This document shows positions 1 to 11,101 of a stretch of DNA of 64,000 bases, one piece after another. Under the pieces are notes generated by a model that made no database searches, was not told where the DNA came from, and saw only the letters and a list, made by a program, of their open reading frames with translations. Within the stretch, counting starts at the first letter, position 1. The number at the start of each line of letters is the position of its first letter. This DNA is from Gnetum montanum (taxonomy: Eukaryota; Streptophyta; Gnetopsida; Gnetales; Gnetaceae), in contig MNCI01011336.1 of assembly GCA_015680685.1 (NCBI GenBank), positions 125,877 to 189,876 of the forward strand, written 5' to 3'. Made by a program: the position numbers and the translations under genes.

Positions 1-530
1 TAGTTTCCAAAGATAAATCTCTGAACCAATTTCTTCCATAACCATAACTCATCCAATGCACTTCATATCGAGGCAAGGTATCAACTACATTGTGGATTAT
101 CTATCCTTGCTCATTTGTGAATGTGTTGTGTGTGCAGATGACGATCATACAAACAATGGACTGGGCTTGGAGGAAGCACTCAAGATGGATTGAAACTAGA
201 GAATTCATGAAATGAGCAAGTTTGATGGCATGGTTATGGATAAACAACGAAAGGCACAATCTTGGCATTGGTGGCAACAGGCTCCATCTTCTTTCTCTCT
301 CTCTTTTTCTCTTCAAGCTATCAAATAAAGGCTTGGATTTCATTTATGTACGAGTGTTTACCACAATGGTCATGAACACTAATGTTGTAATATTCTTATG
401 GATCTGTTCACTGGGCACGTTGAGTGTATCATCCCATTCCACCATTAGTCGTCAATTAGTCAATAATCCCATAGCTTCCCAATATTTTGTAAGGAACTTC
501 AGGATGAGTTTTCATTCAGTTGTGGTGGTA
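1..530. other. Left flank, no supported gene
   Basis: No protein family is recognisable in either strand and the open frames are short and AT-driven. A pyrimidine-rich CT microsatellite-like stretch lies near 290-315. The segment ends where LTR A begins with TGATGAG. Confidence 0.5.
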
Positions 531-540
531 TGATGAGAGT

Positions 541-765
541 GGTTACTCTAGCAATTATTCTAATTATTAGGGTAGTTACTCTAGCAGTTACTCTAGCAGT
601 TATCTAATTATTAGAGTGGTTACTCTAAAGGTTACTCTAGTAGCTATTCTAATTATTAGAGTGGTTACTCTAGTGGTTACTCTCGTAGATATTCTAATTA
701 TTAGAGTGGTTACTCTACTCGGTACTTTAGCAGTTATTCTAATTATTAGAGTGGTTATTGTATTT
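541..765 (+). repeat. U3 tandem array in LTR A (unit with CTAATTATTAG)
   Basis: About five imperfect copies follow one another. Each unit combines a near-palindromic core CTAATTATTAG (arms CTAAT and ATTAG around one T) with one or more GTGGTTACTCTAG-type segments. Unit length varies around 45-50 bp because the GTTACTCTAGCA part is repeated unevenly. The array sits between the LTR start and the TATA box, where enhancer arrays usually lie in plant LTRs; an enhancer role is inference. Confidence 0.85.
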
Positions 766-788
766 ATTAAAGTTATGGCTCCGAAGCC

Positions 789-796
789 TATAAATA
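789..796 (+). promoter_or_regulatory. TATA box of LTR A
   Basis: TATAAATA follows the U3 array, and the R/U5 homology with LTRs B and C starts shortly downstream. The same TATAAATA octamer occupies the same relative place in B (31,411) and C (45,348), which supports it as the LTR promoter. Confidence 0.8.
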
Positions 797-1544
797 CAGT
801 GCCCAAGCACATAATTGAAAGGAATTCTTTTAGCAGTCATGTGGAGAAACTCTTGTAGTCTGTTTGAAAGTTAGAGTATTTTCCAAGTGCCCACAATAGA
901 AGGTCTAAGTGTGGACTGATCTTTATTCGAGCATTGTGTACCTGAGCACACCTTGTGTACGGTAATAAAGATGAGCTCTTTGATTCATCCTTGCAGCACT
1001 TGAGATTTTTTACACATTTTTTTTATTTTATTTTCTTATGCATTTATTTTATTTTATGCACTTAACATTTATGTTATTAGTGTAGCAATTCATTTTGATC
1101 AATTAAGTGAATTGTTAAATTACACTCAGTATGATCACTTCGAGCATGCATGTAACACTTGGTAACCCAATAACAATTAGCATTTGGTAATCCCAGTAGT
1201 GTTGCACTGGTTCGAGATGTGTACGACAAGTGAGAATGGATGTTGGTGTTAGGATTAGTTAGAACTTAGTTAATGAGTAGTTAAGATAAATTAGTCACTT
1301 AGTTATCTCTCTTCTCCCTTATTAGCATAGGACATAAAAATATAAAAGATATAAAAATCATATGCCTCAAGCTTACTTAACCATACAATCGTAACATACA
1401 AGTAAGTTTGGGAAGACAATGATCAACCAACCCGTCCTTGTTCCACAAGGGTGCATAAGCACTTAGTCCTTGGAATTCGACTGGATTGTGTGTGAAACAC
1501 TCGTATTCATATGGTTGAGTGTAGGGGTACCTCATGGCTCATCA

Positions 1545-3240
1545 ATTGTTATTTTTTTGAAGTTTCTTCTTTAAAATTTATATTTTAAGTTATGGTTTTA
1601 GTAATGTAGGAAAAATGTGTCAACTTATTCTACATTTTACAATTGTTGTTTTTGTAGGCAAGTAATAGAAGCAAGTCATCATTGTAGCAGAAGTTGAAGT
1701 AGAAAGAAGGCATCAAGAGGAGGAAGCACTATAACACCATAAGGATGAGGGTTTATCCCATCCTATAGTATATAACTTTGATGCCTTGTTTGAGGATTCA
1801 TACTCTGGTGAACCTCCAGCCATCCCATCGAAGGATCTTCTAGGTACTTGTGATTTTCTGTTTTACATGTTTTGTATATTATTTTTGTTGTTTTATGTTT
1901 AGACTTTGTCATTAGTTTTTGATTTCTTACTATCCTTGTCAGAGCTCCAAAGCCTCAAGCTGATGCTTCCACCTCCACCTTCCACATGCAACCATGGGTG
2001 GATACCCCTAATAAGATTGACTTGATGCTAGGTGTAGTGAAATACATGATCAACCAACTGCACCAGATAGCTCTAGAAGTTGGTGAGAGTTCTAACCCAT
2101 TTTCCCTTTTTTATTCACATGTTTTCAGTTTTTATTTGATTTTTTCATGGTTATGTAGTTTTTATTGTCATCTATTCTTAGTTATTAACTAGTCTTATAT
2201 GTCTAATTTTGTTGTTTATAGTGCCTAAGTTAAGATGGGATTCTAATTAGGCCATAGAAATTGATGTGTTGCTTACTTTGCCTCTTGATATGGTAAATGT
2301 TCCACATAAGTTGTACAAGGATTTTACTTCATATGCACTCTCATGTGCAAAGTCTTTATAGAAATGAAAACACTACAAGGACTTCTTGTGGGAAGAAGTT
2401 TTGTGGCGTTATAGAAGGAGAATAAGTAGCTAAAGGATGAGGTAAAGGATCTCATGGATAGCAAGGTGTTTGTGGAGGTCCAAGTGACCAATAAGGACTC
2501 CCTGGGTACCATAGAAATAACTTTGGTGCACTATTTGAATGCTATTCATGGCAAGGTTGCTCTTGCCAAAGATGTAGTGGACTAGAAGCTTTAAATTAAT
2601 TTGATAAACCACAAGGTTGGTAAATGAAAATACTATTGCACTTGGATCCTTAAGTGGGGTTGAGTGCAAAAAAATCACAAAGGGTAAAATAAGGCTGACT
2701 AGGATGCCTACCTTAAGTGGCTATAAGATGAATGTATAGAATGACATCAATTGGAATTATCTATGAAGGGGATCAATGTGGAAGAACTCTACAAGTTATT
2801 TGTAGATAATGTGGTTGTGGCTAAGTTCCCTATTCGTCAAATGACTATTGCCTTGGGGGAGGTAACCACTACCAGCTTCTCACATGAGCCCTCCACTTGA
2901 AACGATGTCAACAAGAGCAACATCCTCACTAGTATTAATCTTGGGGATGTAGACTAGGCTAACATGATTGAGGACCATCTCCTCCACTATCTAGAGGTTG
3001 GTTTACAAACTTTTCCTATGGAACATGCTACTCCAAAACCTTCTTAGGTTTTCTTATTTTCATTTTTGTAATGGTTTATTATAGTTTATTTTAGTTTACT
3101 AGGTTGTTGGCTAGTTGGTTTATATATTTTTGGTTATATATTTAAGTTCTAACTTGATTTTGTTATATGTTGATTACTAATTGATCTTGTGTTGTCATGT
3201 TATAGACATCAGACGATATCGACAGCCCTAGTAGTTAAGG
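1545..3240 (+). pseudogene. Unrecognised, probably spliced ORF downstream of LTR A (broken)
   Basis: Coding-like blocks alternate with T-rich segments that have plausible splice sites. An acceptor near 1,657 opens a block ending at the donor near 1,841 (CTTCTAG|GTACTT). A second block runs from about 1,942 (TTGTCAG|AGC) to 2,080 (GAAGTTG|GTGAGA). A third opens after TTTATAG near 2,220, and a further acceptor lies near 3,205. Readable peptide stretches include LSHPIVYNFDALFED, MLGVVKYMINQLHQIALEV and WEEVLWRYRRR, with in-frame stops in the third block. I do not recognise the family. It lies directly inside LTR A, so an element-borne gene is possible, as is captured host sequence. Confidence 0.35.
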
Positions 3241-4100
3241 TAGAAATGACCATCCAGCTCCTCCTCTAGTTACCCCCTAGTACTCCCAGTTGTCTATTTT
3301 CAATTATTCTTATTGATGATATTTGATGTTGATGTTGTTATGTCTACTATTAGACAAATATTCAATTGTTGACAATTTCATTATTTTTGGTTTATTATTT
3401 AAACATTTTTGCCACATCATGTGGCCATGGCTATTATATTGTAAGAATTTTAATTTTAAGTTTAATTTTCAACTTTGGTTATATCATTCTGGGACTATGG
3501 CTTTATTATGATTTTATGGTTTTATGTTGTAATTTATAATAAAGGCTACATTTGACTAACTTACATGGTCATATTGTAATAAAAAGGTAATACTGGCTAG
3601 GTAATAAGGTTGTAGAGTGAATTGTAAATAAGTTATAATGTTGTTTGCTAGTTTTAGGCCATGGTGGGCCATCACATTCTTGCTAGTTTTAGGCCATGGT
3701 AGGCCCCAATAGGAAAAGAGGAATTTTGATCTATTTTATGTTTTAATATTTTTATAGAATTTTTGGTTTTAAATATTTATGATTTTTATTTTTAAAGGCA
3801 TCAAAAGTAAATGGAAAGTGAGAGTAAATTCTAGGCTATGATGTTGTTGCTAGTTTAAGGCCATGGCAGGACATGCGATGTTGTAAAAGAAAACATAAGA
3901 CATTTTTATGAATTTTCTAGCTTTAAAGTATTTATAAGATTTAAAAAAAGAAAAGGAAAGGCTTTAAAAGTAAGATGCAAAACAAAAGTCAACTTTAAGC
4001 TATATGAAAATCTAAAATTAACATAAAGAAAATAAAATGGAAAAGACAACTAAGGTGTACACAAGGCTACTAGGCTATAGGTGCATAGGGTAGAAGGATC
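3241..4100. other. AT-rich spacer, no gene
   Basis: No family is recognisable. The stretch is AT-rich with stops in all frames apart from short open stretches. It contains the dispersed GGCCATGG repeat described separately. Confidence 0.45.
3647..3873 (+). repeat. Three copies of a GCTAGTTTTAGGCCATGG repeat
   Basis: Copies lie at about 3,647-3,670, 3,682-3,706 and 3,849-3,873, each reading GCTAGTTT(T/A)AGGCCATGG followed by (T/C)(G/A)GG-like sequence. A closely similar unit, CAGTTTAAGGCCATACC, is repeated at 61,780-61,925 beside the pol region of element F. This suggests a shared minisatellite of this element family. Confidence 0.6.
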
Positions 4101-4299
4101 AAGAGTGTACATCACTTGTGCAAGTATTTTCTAATATTTGAGAGGTTACGAAATGTATAAGACCTATTTTGCACAAGTTTATACTCTCCATCCCCTTTGC
4201 TAATGATGTTAAAGAAGAGTTCTCCCCATGGTGCATCAATAGGTTTATTATTGTTGGTGTTAGCCTCTTTCGCTACCTTGGGCTCTTCAACTTTGTGGA

Positions 4300-4790
4300 C
4301 AATAGTAGGAGTTTCTTCTTGAAACTTCACTTTGGACCCCTATTTTTACATTAATGTTGTTAATGACTAGGGGAATCAAACTATCATTGTGGATAATTAT
4401 TTCACCTCCCTCATAAGGCAGGTGAATTTCTTGATGGATAAGTGAAGACAAAGCTTGTAATTGAGCTAGCCAAGGTCTTCCTAGGAGAAGATTGAATCCT
4501 AGTGTTTCCTCTACCACCAAGAAGTTTGTTGTTGTGGGGAATTATTTCCCTACCACAAAATCTAAGGAGAAGGAGCCTTTGACAGCAACCCATAAAAGGT
4601 TGAAGGATTTAAGAGCTGAAGTCATCATGTGTTGCATTTGTTCTACTAAATCCAAATGCTCAACAATGATGTAAGGTATAATATTTGTTGCTACCCCATT
4701 GTTAGCATGCACCCTATAGACTTTATAGTATCTAATCCTTATTGTTATGAAGAGAGGTGCCTTGGTTACCTTGCTATTCTAGGGGTTTGT
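4300..4790 (-). pseudogene. Element G: retropepsin (protease) region of Ty3/gypsy polyprotein
   Basis: Reading the - strand downward, the frame gives an IIPYIIVEHL segment, then FSLDFVVGK, and finally the family hallmark LGFNLLLGRPWLAQL. This is the LLGRPWL motif that closes retropepsin domains of plant Ty3/gypsy elements. A stop interrupts the block after VVGK. The catalytic Asp triplet is not clear, so the domain is degraded. It follows the gag blocks of the same strand, as expected for gag-pro order. Nothing convincing of reverse transcriptase follows toward lower coordinates, so the element is truncated or decayed there. Confidence 0.7.
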
Positions 4791-5534
4791 CTTAATTTCG
4801 CTATCACAAAACACTAGTGATGTTGATTTCACTTCCCAAGGTGAAGAAGGTACCATCATTGCATGGATGGATTCTTCATTAGTAGATATACCCTTACTAA
4901 TGGATATGGAGGTCAACAATTAACTAGTGCTTCATGATGTGTAGAGAAAGTAATGACAAGGTCATATAGGCTTAAATTTGTATTTTTCTATTTCAACAAT
5001 TACTTGACCTATTTCATTGCATTTAGGAAGTCCTTGTTGTTGGTTCTAATTTTTTCATTCTTATTGTTCTAGACTTCCTCCATGCATCCCAAAATGTAGA
5101 ATTCATGTTTTGGTTGTTGTGGCGTAGCCTCTTTTCCATTCTCTTGGAACTTAGGATCCTTCCATGGTGTACTAGTTGAAGTAGCCTAGGTTGTTGAGGT
5201 TAAGGGTATAGATGATATGGCTGTGGGCTTTGGTGGACCCACTTCCTTTCAACCCTTGGCTTGCTTATCATTCTTATTCTTGGGCTTTTGTGTAAGCTTC
5301 TTCTATTTCTTAGTTGGTAACTTTTTGTTATTATTAGTTGACTAGGAGGAGGAAATCATTGCATTAGCCATCACAGGGGAGTTACTACTCAGTTGTATGG
5401 GTGAACTTAGTTGTAGTAGGAGGGGGAGGTACTTAGACTATGAAATTGAGAGGTATAGGTAATGGTACTTGTACAAAAAAGGAGGGCCTCGAACTTATGG
5501 AAGTTGAAGAAGCCCTTTCATTGCAAGGAGGTAT
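4791..5534 (-). pseudogene. Element G: gag-protease linker (degraded)
   Basis: This lies between the recognisable protease end and the gag C-terminal block on the same strand. Low-complexity, proline/threonine-rich peptide is readable only in short frames, with many stops. The corresponding place in element D carries PYVV-type repeats (55,012-55,374), but no clear copy of those repeats is visible here. Confidence 0.4.
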
Positions 5535-5810
5535 CTAAATCAAAAATGGTTCCTTCTTAGGCCTTTGATCATTGTTAACATTGAATGCCACAATGGTATA
5601 TGGATTGTTATTGAAATTTAATAGATCCTTATAAACATGCATCGATTGGTTCTGGGGCCTAACTAGGTTGGAGGTATTAAGCACTAGTTCACCCTTTGCT
5701 ATCATCTTTTGTAGGTCATCCTTTAACACAAGGCAAAAATCAATATTATGACCAATAGTTGATGATAGTGGCAAAAGCAGTCAAGCTTAAAATAATTAGG
5801 CACTAGAGAG
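5535..5810 (-). pseudogene. Element G: gag C-terminal block
   Basis: The block reads GHNIDFCLVLKDDLQKMI followed by LVRPQNQSMHVYKD. Element D has the equivalent order at 54,760-54,900 (GHGTDYYFTLKQDIQ, then PVQPQNQAMGVYKD). The GH...T/I D.C..LK pattern is the single zinc-knuckle-like region of this plant gypsy gag, and the Cys is kept here although it is Tyr in D. The strand and order agree with the gag core at 6,285-7,045. Confidence 0.75.
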
Positions 5811-6284
5811 TCATCTTTGGTTGTGCTAGTGGGATCTTTGGCTATTTCACATAGCATCTCAAACCTCTTACAAGCATTTTTAGTCATCTATTTATACTAT
5901 ATCCTTCCACTCTTTAATAGTTGATCTAAGAGTTCTGATGCCTTTAATGGTAACTTAATGTATTTTAACTAGTTTGTTTGCTCAAAACTAGGCCTATAAG
6001 TAGTCAATGCATAGGCCCTTAATGTTGAAGATTGATTGTTATTGTTATTGGCAGGGGCCCTAGATTGGTTTATTCTCAGCCCCTAGGTGATTGTGGTGTT
6101 CTCTTTTGCTACAATGGCCACCACTACATTGTTTTGTCTACCCCTCTTCTTATTCTTTCATTTATGCTAATTTTTATATGCTAGATAGGCTAGGTAATGG
6201 CTAGCTTCCATAACATCCTCTATGTTCTTGATCTGAGCAAAGGTCTAACTTAGTGATCACGGATCAATATAGTATCATGTTGAG

Positions 6285-7045
6285 TTGATGAAGTCATTAA
6301 CCACCCCTTTGAAGATAGCTAGAAGATGGGTTTCAGCTATTGGTTCTAAAATCTCATTTAACAAAGTGTTCCATTGTTGGATGAACTTTTACACTAGTTC
6401 AACGAGTCCTTATTTGACCTTCATCAATTGGTCAAGGGTGGTATTAGGTTTCAAGTTATACTTGAAATGGTTAAAAAATTTCAAAATTAGTTTCTCCAAA
6501 GAGGATATGGATCCTCTTGGCAAAGCATAGTACCAGTCAAGGGCTTTTTCCATAAGAGACATAGGGAAGATTCTCATGATTTTATGTGGCCAAGCTTGCA
6601 GTAGCAAGCACTTAGAGTGAAAGATTATGAGATGGGACTTGGGATCACCTTCATCATTATACTTAGTAAACTACAGAAATGGGACATCAAGGGAAAGATT
6701 TAGTGGTGGAACCATAGGATTGATGGGATTATCCTAATAGAAGTCCACAATCTTTATAGTTTGGGAAGTATAGGCCTTAAGCCTCTATAACTCCTTGGTC
6801 TAATCCTAGATCATCTAGAAGGCTTGATCTAGGCCCTATAAAACCCTTACCAATTTTGGGATCTACATGAAAGGCTATGATGTTTGTTGGGATGCCTATT
6901 GAAATGCCACAAAATTTTGGGTCTTGACATCTTGATTGCAAATTTGGTTAAGTGTCAAAATAGTGGCACTTTGCCCAAATTTTTCTAAGTGTTGAGTGTA
7001 GTTAGCTCCAACTACCAATTTTACAAATTAGTTTTCTAACTGTTG
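6285..7045 (-). pseudogene. Element G: gag core (Retrotrans_gag)
   Basis: In order, the - strand gives a glutamine-rich coiled stretch (QQLEN...YTQHLEKFGQ), TIKIVDFY, LTKYN-like FTKYNDEGDPKSH, and the core LLQAWPHKIMRIFPMSL...ALDWYYALP...FFNHFKYNLKP. These match element D block by block (LLQAWPHAILRVFPMSL, ALDWYRALP). The family is the Ty3/gypsy capsid/nucleocapsid precursor, which packages element RNA. Several in-frame stops make it non-functional. Its N-terminal part is displaced to 8,176-8,640 by a block of unrelated sequence. Confidence 0.85.
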
Positions 7046-8170
7046 AGTTACACATCCCACATGTAACACAGGGCAAGCAAAGCAGCCAAAGTTAGAAAAT
7101 TTTTAAACATTTCTGGTCACCTTCGAATTTAGAAATTTTTTTGAATTTTTCTCAGTCCCACCTACCGCATTACCACATGGTACCTGATCCATGTTTTGTG
7201 CTAACCCTAGCTCTATAAATACCCTTGGACCCCAACATTTTAATGGTTGGCATTCCTAGGTAGTTGGCATTACTAGGAAGTTGGCATTCTCAAATGGTTG
7301 GCATTCTCAGGTGATTGGCATTCTTAAATGATTAGCATTCCTTGGACATGAGAATTTTTAGCACTTGGCATTTGGCATTTGACACTTAACATCTTTGAAC
7401 GAATGATACTTAGATGCATTGGAAGAGAGGTAGAGTTGCATTCTACAACCCATCGTAGCTCCACCATAGCCTTGTAGGACACCACAACCCATGATACATC
7501 ACAGTAGCCAACCTAGTAGGCATGGTTCATCATAGTGAGCACTAGACTTCATGGCCTGATAACACCAAGATTGTGACTATGCTCCCACCATGCCTATTGT
7601 ACACTGTGTACCTTCTGAGACCCTTTTAGAGTTAACTATGCTCCCATTTAGGGTGGTGTTCCATTTCTCTCTCCTATTTCTAGCATTTTCTTGCATCTTT
7701 TCCCACTTTTTCATGTGTCATCACACTATACTATGCTCAAGTGGTAGTCTTCATTAGTTGACACCCTCATTTTGATTGAAACCCTTGGCTACACTCATCC
7801 CCATTCCATGGCTACGCTCTACACTTAGCACCGTGAAGCATCACTTTGACACTTAGTACCATTTCACGTTGCTTACATTTGCATTTTAGCTAGCCACACC
7901 ACCCCCCAGTTGCACCCATTGCCTCGATTTCAACCATCAAAGTCTCTGTTCAATCGACAAGACTGTTTAGGGTGCTCCACCTTCATTTCCAATAAGGCCC
8001 TCACGTAGAGGCGAGGTTAAGGCTATGCATCCATTGACCTCTCAATGATTCTAGCCATTGACATTTTTAATTGTTACACCTATGGCCTTGCTATTAGTTG
8101 TGGCACTAAGGGAAGAGGTTATGTCATCATGATGGCTGATGGGCTAAACAAAGAGAAAGTAGTTTGCACT
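7046..8170. repeat. Sequence interrupting gag of element G; possible inserted LTR or leader-like repeat
   Basis: The gag frame of G is recognisable on both sides, but here it is replaced by non-coding sequence. At the right place in D there is only a Pro/Gln-rich gag linker of about 1 kb. The segment has a TATAAATA at about 7,213 (+), directly followed by five or more GTTGGCATTC(T/C) tandem units (7,247-7,345). It also has scattered CTATGCTCCC/CTACGCTC motifs. An inserted short LTR on the + strand is the best guess; clear TG/CA ends and target duplications were not found. Confidence 0.4.
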
Positions 8171-8175
8171 AATAT

Positions 8176-8640
8176 CTAGGGCACAAATGGGACAAAAGGG
8201 ACATGTGATCCTTGGGTTACTTGGGGTCTCATCATGGGCTCCATGTGGGTTGTAAGAGGATTAGTGGTTGTGACAACCATCGATGATGGCCACGTAGACC
8301 TAGGTTGTGTGGTGAAAGGCATGGAAAAATGAAAGATAGTTGATTGTGGCACTAATTGTGTTTGGTGCATTACTTTATGGGCATGGGTTCAAACATGATT
8401 AGATAAGGGAAAGATGAAGGTTGAGGAACACATCCAATGGAAGAGGCAAGAGGGATGGAGGTGTGCAAGGTGGCTTTAGGAGTTGCTTGTTGGAAAATCC
8501 CACCTATGATGTTCTCATGTTTGTACTCTATCCCAAACTCATCCTCTTCCTCTTGTTGCTCGCCTGAGCTAACTTTTTCATCCCCTTCATCCATCTTGAT
8601 CAGTTGAGATAGGATGTATGTGTAGGTCTCCATCAAGTAT
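8176..8640 (-). pseudogene. Element G: gag N-terminal block
   Basis: The block reads YTYILSQLIKMDEGDE...EQQEEEDEFGIEYKHEN, which parallels element D at 53,060-53,170 (YSKLITHLL...PEEEDEFAAQSEHED). The acidic EEEDEF patch is diagnostic of this gag subfamily. A Pro/Thr-rich block (QSTIFHFSMPF...) continues toward 8,176. It is followed on the - strand by the 7.0-8.2 kb interruption and then the gag core. Confidence 0.7.
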
Positions 8641-9550
8641 AGTTTGTCATATGTGAAGGGAATCTACTCCTTCTCATCTTTGTGGATAAGCTCATATTCT
8701 TATTTGGCTTTTACTTTCATTCTTGGAATTAGCATGCCAACCTGAATTTTCATGCAAACGAAGTTGTAGTAACTTTTGTTTATCACTAAAAACTCAAAAA
8801 TGCACCCCCCTAAGTCTTAATGATTGCTTGCATTTTGCTACAATAGGATACTTGAGGTCATAGACCCTTATGACTTGCTAACCTAATCCATTATTAGTGA
8901 AGTTCAAAGGTAAAATGATAGAATGGTTAAATAACATGTTGAAAAATGTAGTTTTAGCTTTTTTTACTATTTTTAGTAAAAACATAATAAGTGTGATAAT
9001 CCACTAACATAGTTGAACAAAAATGGAAAAGGTAGTGGGAAACTATTGTTATGAAATACTACACAGTAGGCAAGGTTTATGATGGCAACTCCCAACTATG
9101 CTAGCCCTCCAGTTGTGTCTATGTTGGAGGTTGGCAAAATGGAGTGTTGGGATTTTCCAACCAACTACATTGAGTGGTGAGAGTGGAAAAAATGGTCTAA
9201 AATACTCTCTTTCACCAAATGTCACAGCAGACAAATGGAAATGGATTTTTAAACAAAAATTGGATTTTTGCATGGAATATGGCTTCTACAATGGAAATTG
9301 GGTTTTGCAATGGAAAAGGGCCTTTAGAATAGAATATGGCTTTTAGAATGGAATAAGGATTTTTGAATAGACTACGCTATGAAATTATAGTGGAAACCCA
9401 ACTTAGTTACCACAACTATGGTAAGGTATGTGGGAAAGGGTTTGGGCATCAACAAAATATGTTGGCAGGTTTTTAAGTTGAAAAATGGAATAGACTTGGT
9501 GTTGGGAAAAGGTTGGAAATAAGGTCAATGGCTAAGAATTTGTGTGGTGG
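8641..9550 (-). other. Leader of element G with AT-rich minisatellite
   Basis: This lies between the primer-binding site and gag. It has no gene. Irregular repeats of GGAATATGGCTT and TGGAAATGG-type units lie at about 9,190-9,375. The length (about 0.9 kb) resembles the 0.8-kb leader of element D. Confidence 0.55.
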
Positions 9551-9565
9551 CCCTCCCAGCGCCAA
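9551..9565 (-). promoter_or_regulatory. Primer-binding site of element G
   Basis: On the - strand the sequence is TTGGCGCTGGGAGGG, which begins a few bases inside the LTR end. Element D has TGGCGCTAGAAGGAGGG at the same place and element K has TGGCACATTAGAAGAAGGG. The TGG start and position identify it as the minus-strand primer site. The cognate tRNA was not assigned. Confidence 0.7.
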
Positions 9566-9573
9566 AAAATTAT

Positions 9574-11101
9574 TGAACTAGGAAAAATCGTTTGTGAGAA
9601 AGAAAACTAAAATATCCCAAGTGCTAGAACAGTTTTAGCCTCAAATTGCAAGGACCTATAGAAAATGGGATTCAAAGCACCATGGACAATTTGGCCGATT
9701 ACTAAGTGTAAAATGGTTGCATAAATAGAAATGTAAACAAAATCATAAATGAAAACATAAAAAAAATGAAGATGTAAATGTAAACAAAAATGGAAGCATA
9801 CACAAAAATGAAATTGCAAATCTAGAATGGAAAAGGACACAAAAATGGAAGTATGAAATTAGATTTGCACAACAATGAACTACTACTTTATTAAATGAAA
9901 ATTAAAGTTGTAGGTTCAAAAGGTACAAAATTTTGTGCTAAGTGCATAAGAAGTTGCTTGTAGGAGTTTGAAGTCCATTCGAGCTTGCAAGCTGTGTTCT
10001 ATGTCAATTCCACCATTCGGATTCTTCCTAGCTCTAATTTTCAACAACTCCACATTAGTTTCCTCCAAGATTAGCAATTGTGATTATAGATTAGTGTTAT
10101 GCCTTTGGTGTAATGGTATTACATGGGAGTCACTGTGCCTAGTGTAAATACCAATTTTTGCTACCAAAAGTGATTGCAAGGTTACAAGGCTCTTTGGGTT
10201 GCAAAAGGCTTTCAAGTGTCAAGTGCTTAGGAGAAGTTATGCTGTTGTTTTCTCAAGGTTGTGGAATCGAAATAAGGTATCCATGTTGGGTCTTTATAAG
10301 TTATTGATTTTCTTATTTTAGGGCATGCACATCACTACCATGATTACTGACAGATTGATGTCAATTTTGAGGTTACACCTTTCAATGTAGTTGCCATTTA
10401 TGATAAGTTTGGAATACACCATAGTCACCAAAGCTCATCCGTTTACTATAAATAGTAAACGGACTTTTCTGACTACACTGACACCATCCCAACTACATTG
10501 CCCTAGGTGGACTACACTAAAGTTGTTGGAAAATGTTGAAAACTATGGAAACTATGGGAAATGTTGGAAATTGCTAGAAAATAGTACTAGAAACCATGGA
10601 AAATACTATCTCCACTGGTTGAAGACTTGGGTTGACTACGCTAGCCACTATTGGAAAAATTGGAAATGGAAATGGAAATGGAATATGTCATCAATTCCAA
10701 AATGGAAAATCCCAACAGTTTCAATGTTGCATCTTCATTGGGTTTTGGTGGTGATTACACTGAGTTGGAAATGGAAAATCCCATCTATTCCATTTACACT
10801 TGGGGGTAGATGGTTCCAGCGTAGTTGAGGCTATACCCCTATAAAAATCTATGAAAATGCTAATTTTGGTCATTCCCAAAGCATTTTCAAACTTCCCAAG
10901 CCCTAATATAGACATGAGGTATCTTTTCTCACTTGGGAAGTAAGGCAATAATAACTTTTGAGGCATTATTTAGCCCACAAAAGCCAAAGTATGTAAAATT
11001 GTGGCTCATGGATTACATATCTTACATTTATAATAAGATTTTGCCTTAAATTGGCAAATGAAGGTTATAATTTGGCAACATGAGTTTTTAGTGGTGTTTC
11101 A
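9574..11101 (-). mobile_element. 5' LTR of element G
   Basis: On the - strand the LTR begins TGAAACACCAC, the same start as LTR D (50,711) and LTR E (56,711, - strand). It ends ...TTCA just before the primer-binding site. It is rich in GGAAATGG and GGAAAATCC motifs and holds a TATAAAGACCC candidate promoter near 10,292-10,302 (- strand). It is about 1.5 kb, compared with 1.2-1.3 kb for D and E. The downstream gag on the same strand confirms orientation. No matching 3' LTR was found. Confidence 0.72.
10439..10462. repeat. Perfect hairpin containing a TATAAATA core
   Basis: Arms CCGTTTACTA and TAGTAAACGG are exact inverted repeats around TAAA. The centre reads TATAAATA on the + strand and TATTTATA on the - strand. 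It lies inside LTR G. It may be a promoter element or simply a U3 palindrome. Confidence 0.7.

Larger units (their letters stand above)
531..1544 (+). mobile_element. LTR A (Ty3/gypsy-type, family shared with LTRs B and C)
   Basis: The segment begins TGATGAG and ends CTCATCA, a perfect 7-bp terminal inverted repeat of the TG...CA type. It holds a U3 tandem array, a TATA box (789-796), and R/U5 blocks that also occur in order in the LTRs at 31,285 and 45,210: a block with TTTTCCAAGT, a block with TTCGAGCATTG, the AATAAAGAT polyadenylation-like block, a NNACTTGGTAACC block, and a terminal block with GGGGTACCTC. These shared blocks define one LTR family. No target-site duplication is visible. 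The tRNA-Asp-type primer site seen after LTR C is missing here, so this may be a 5' LTR with a deleted primer site rather than a solo LTR. Confidence 0.82.
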
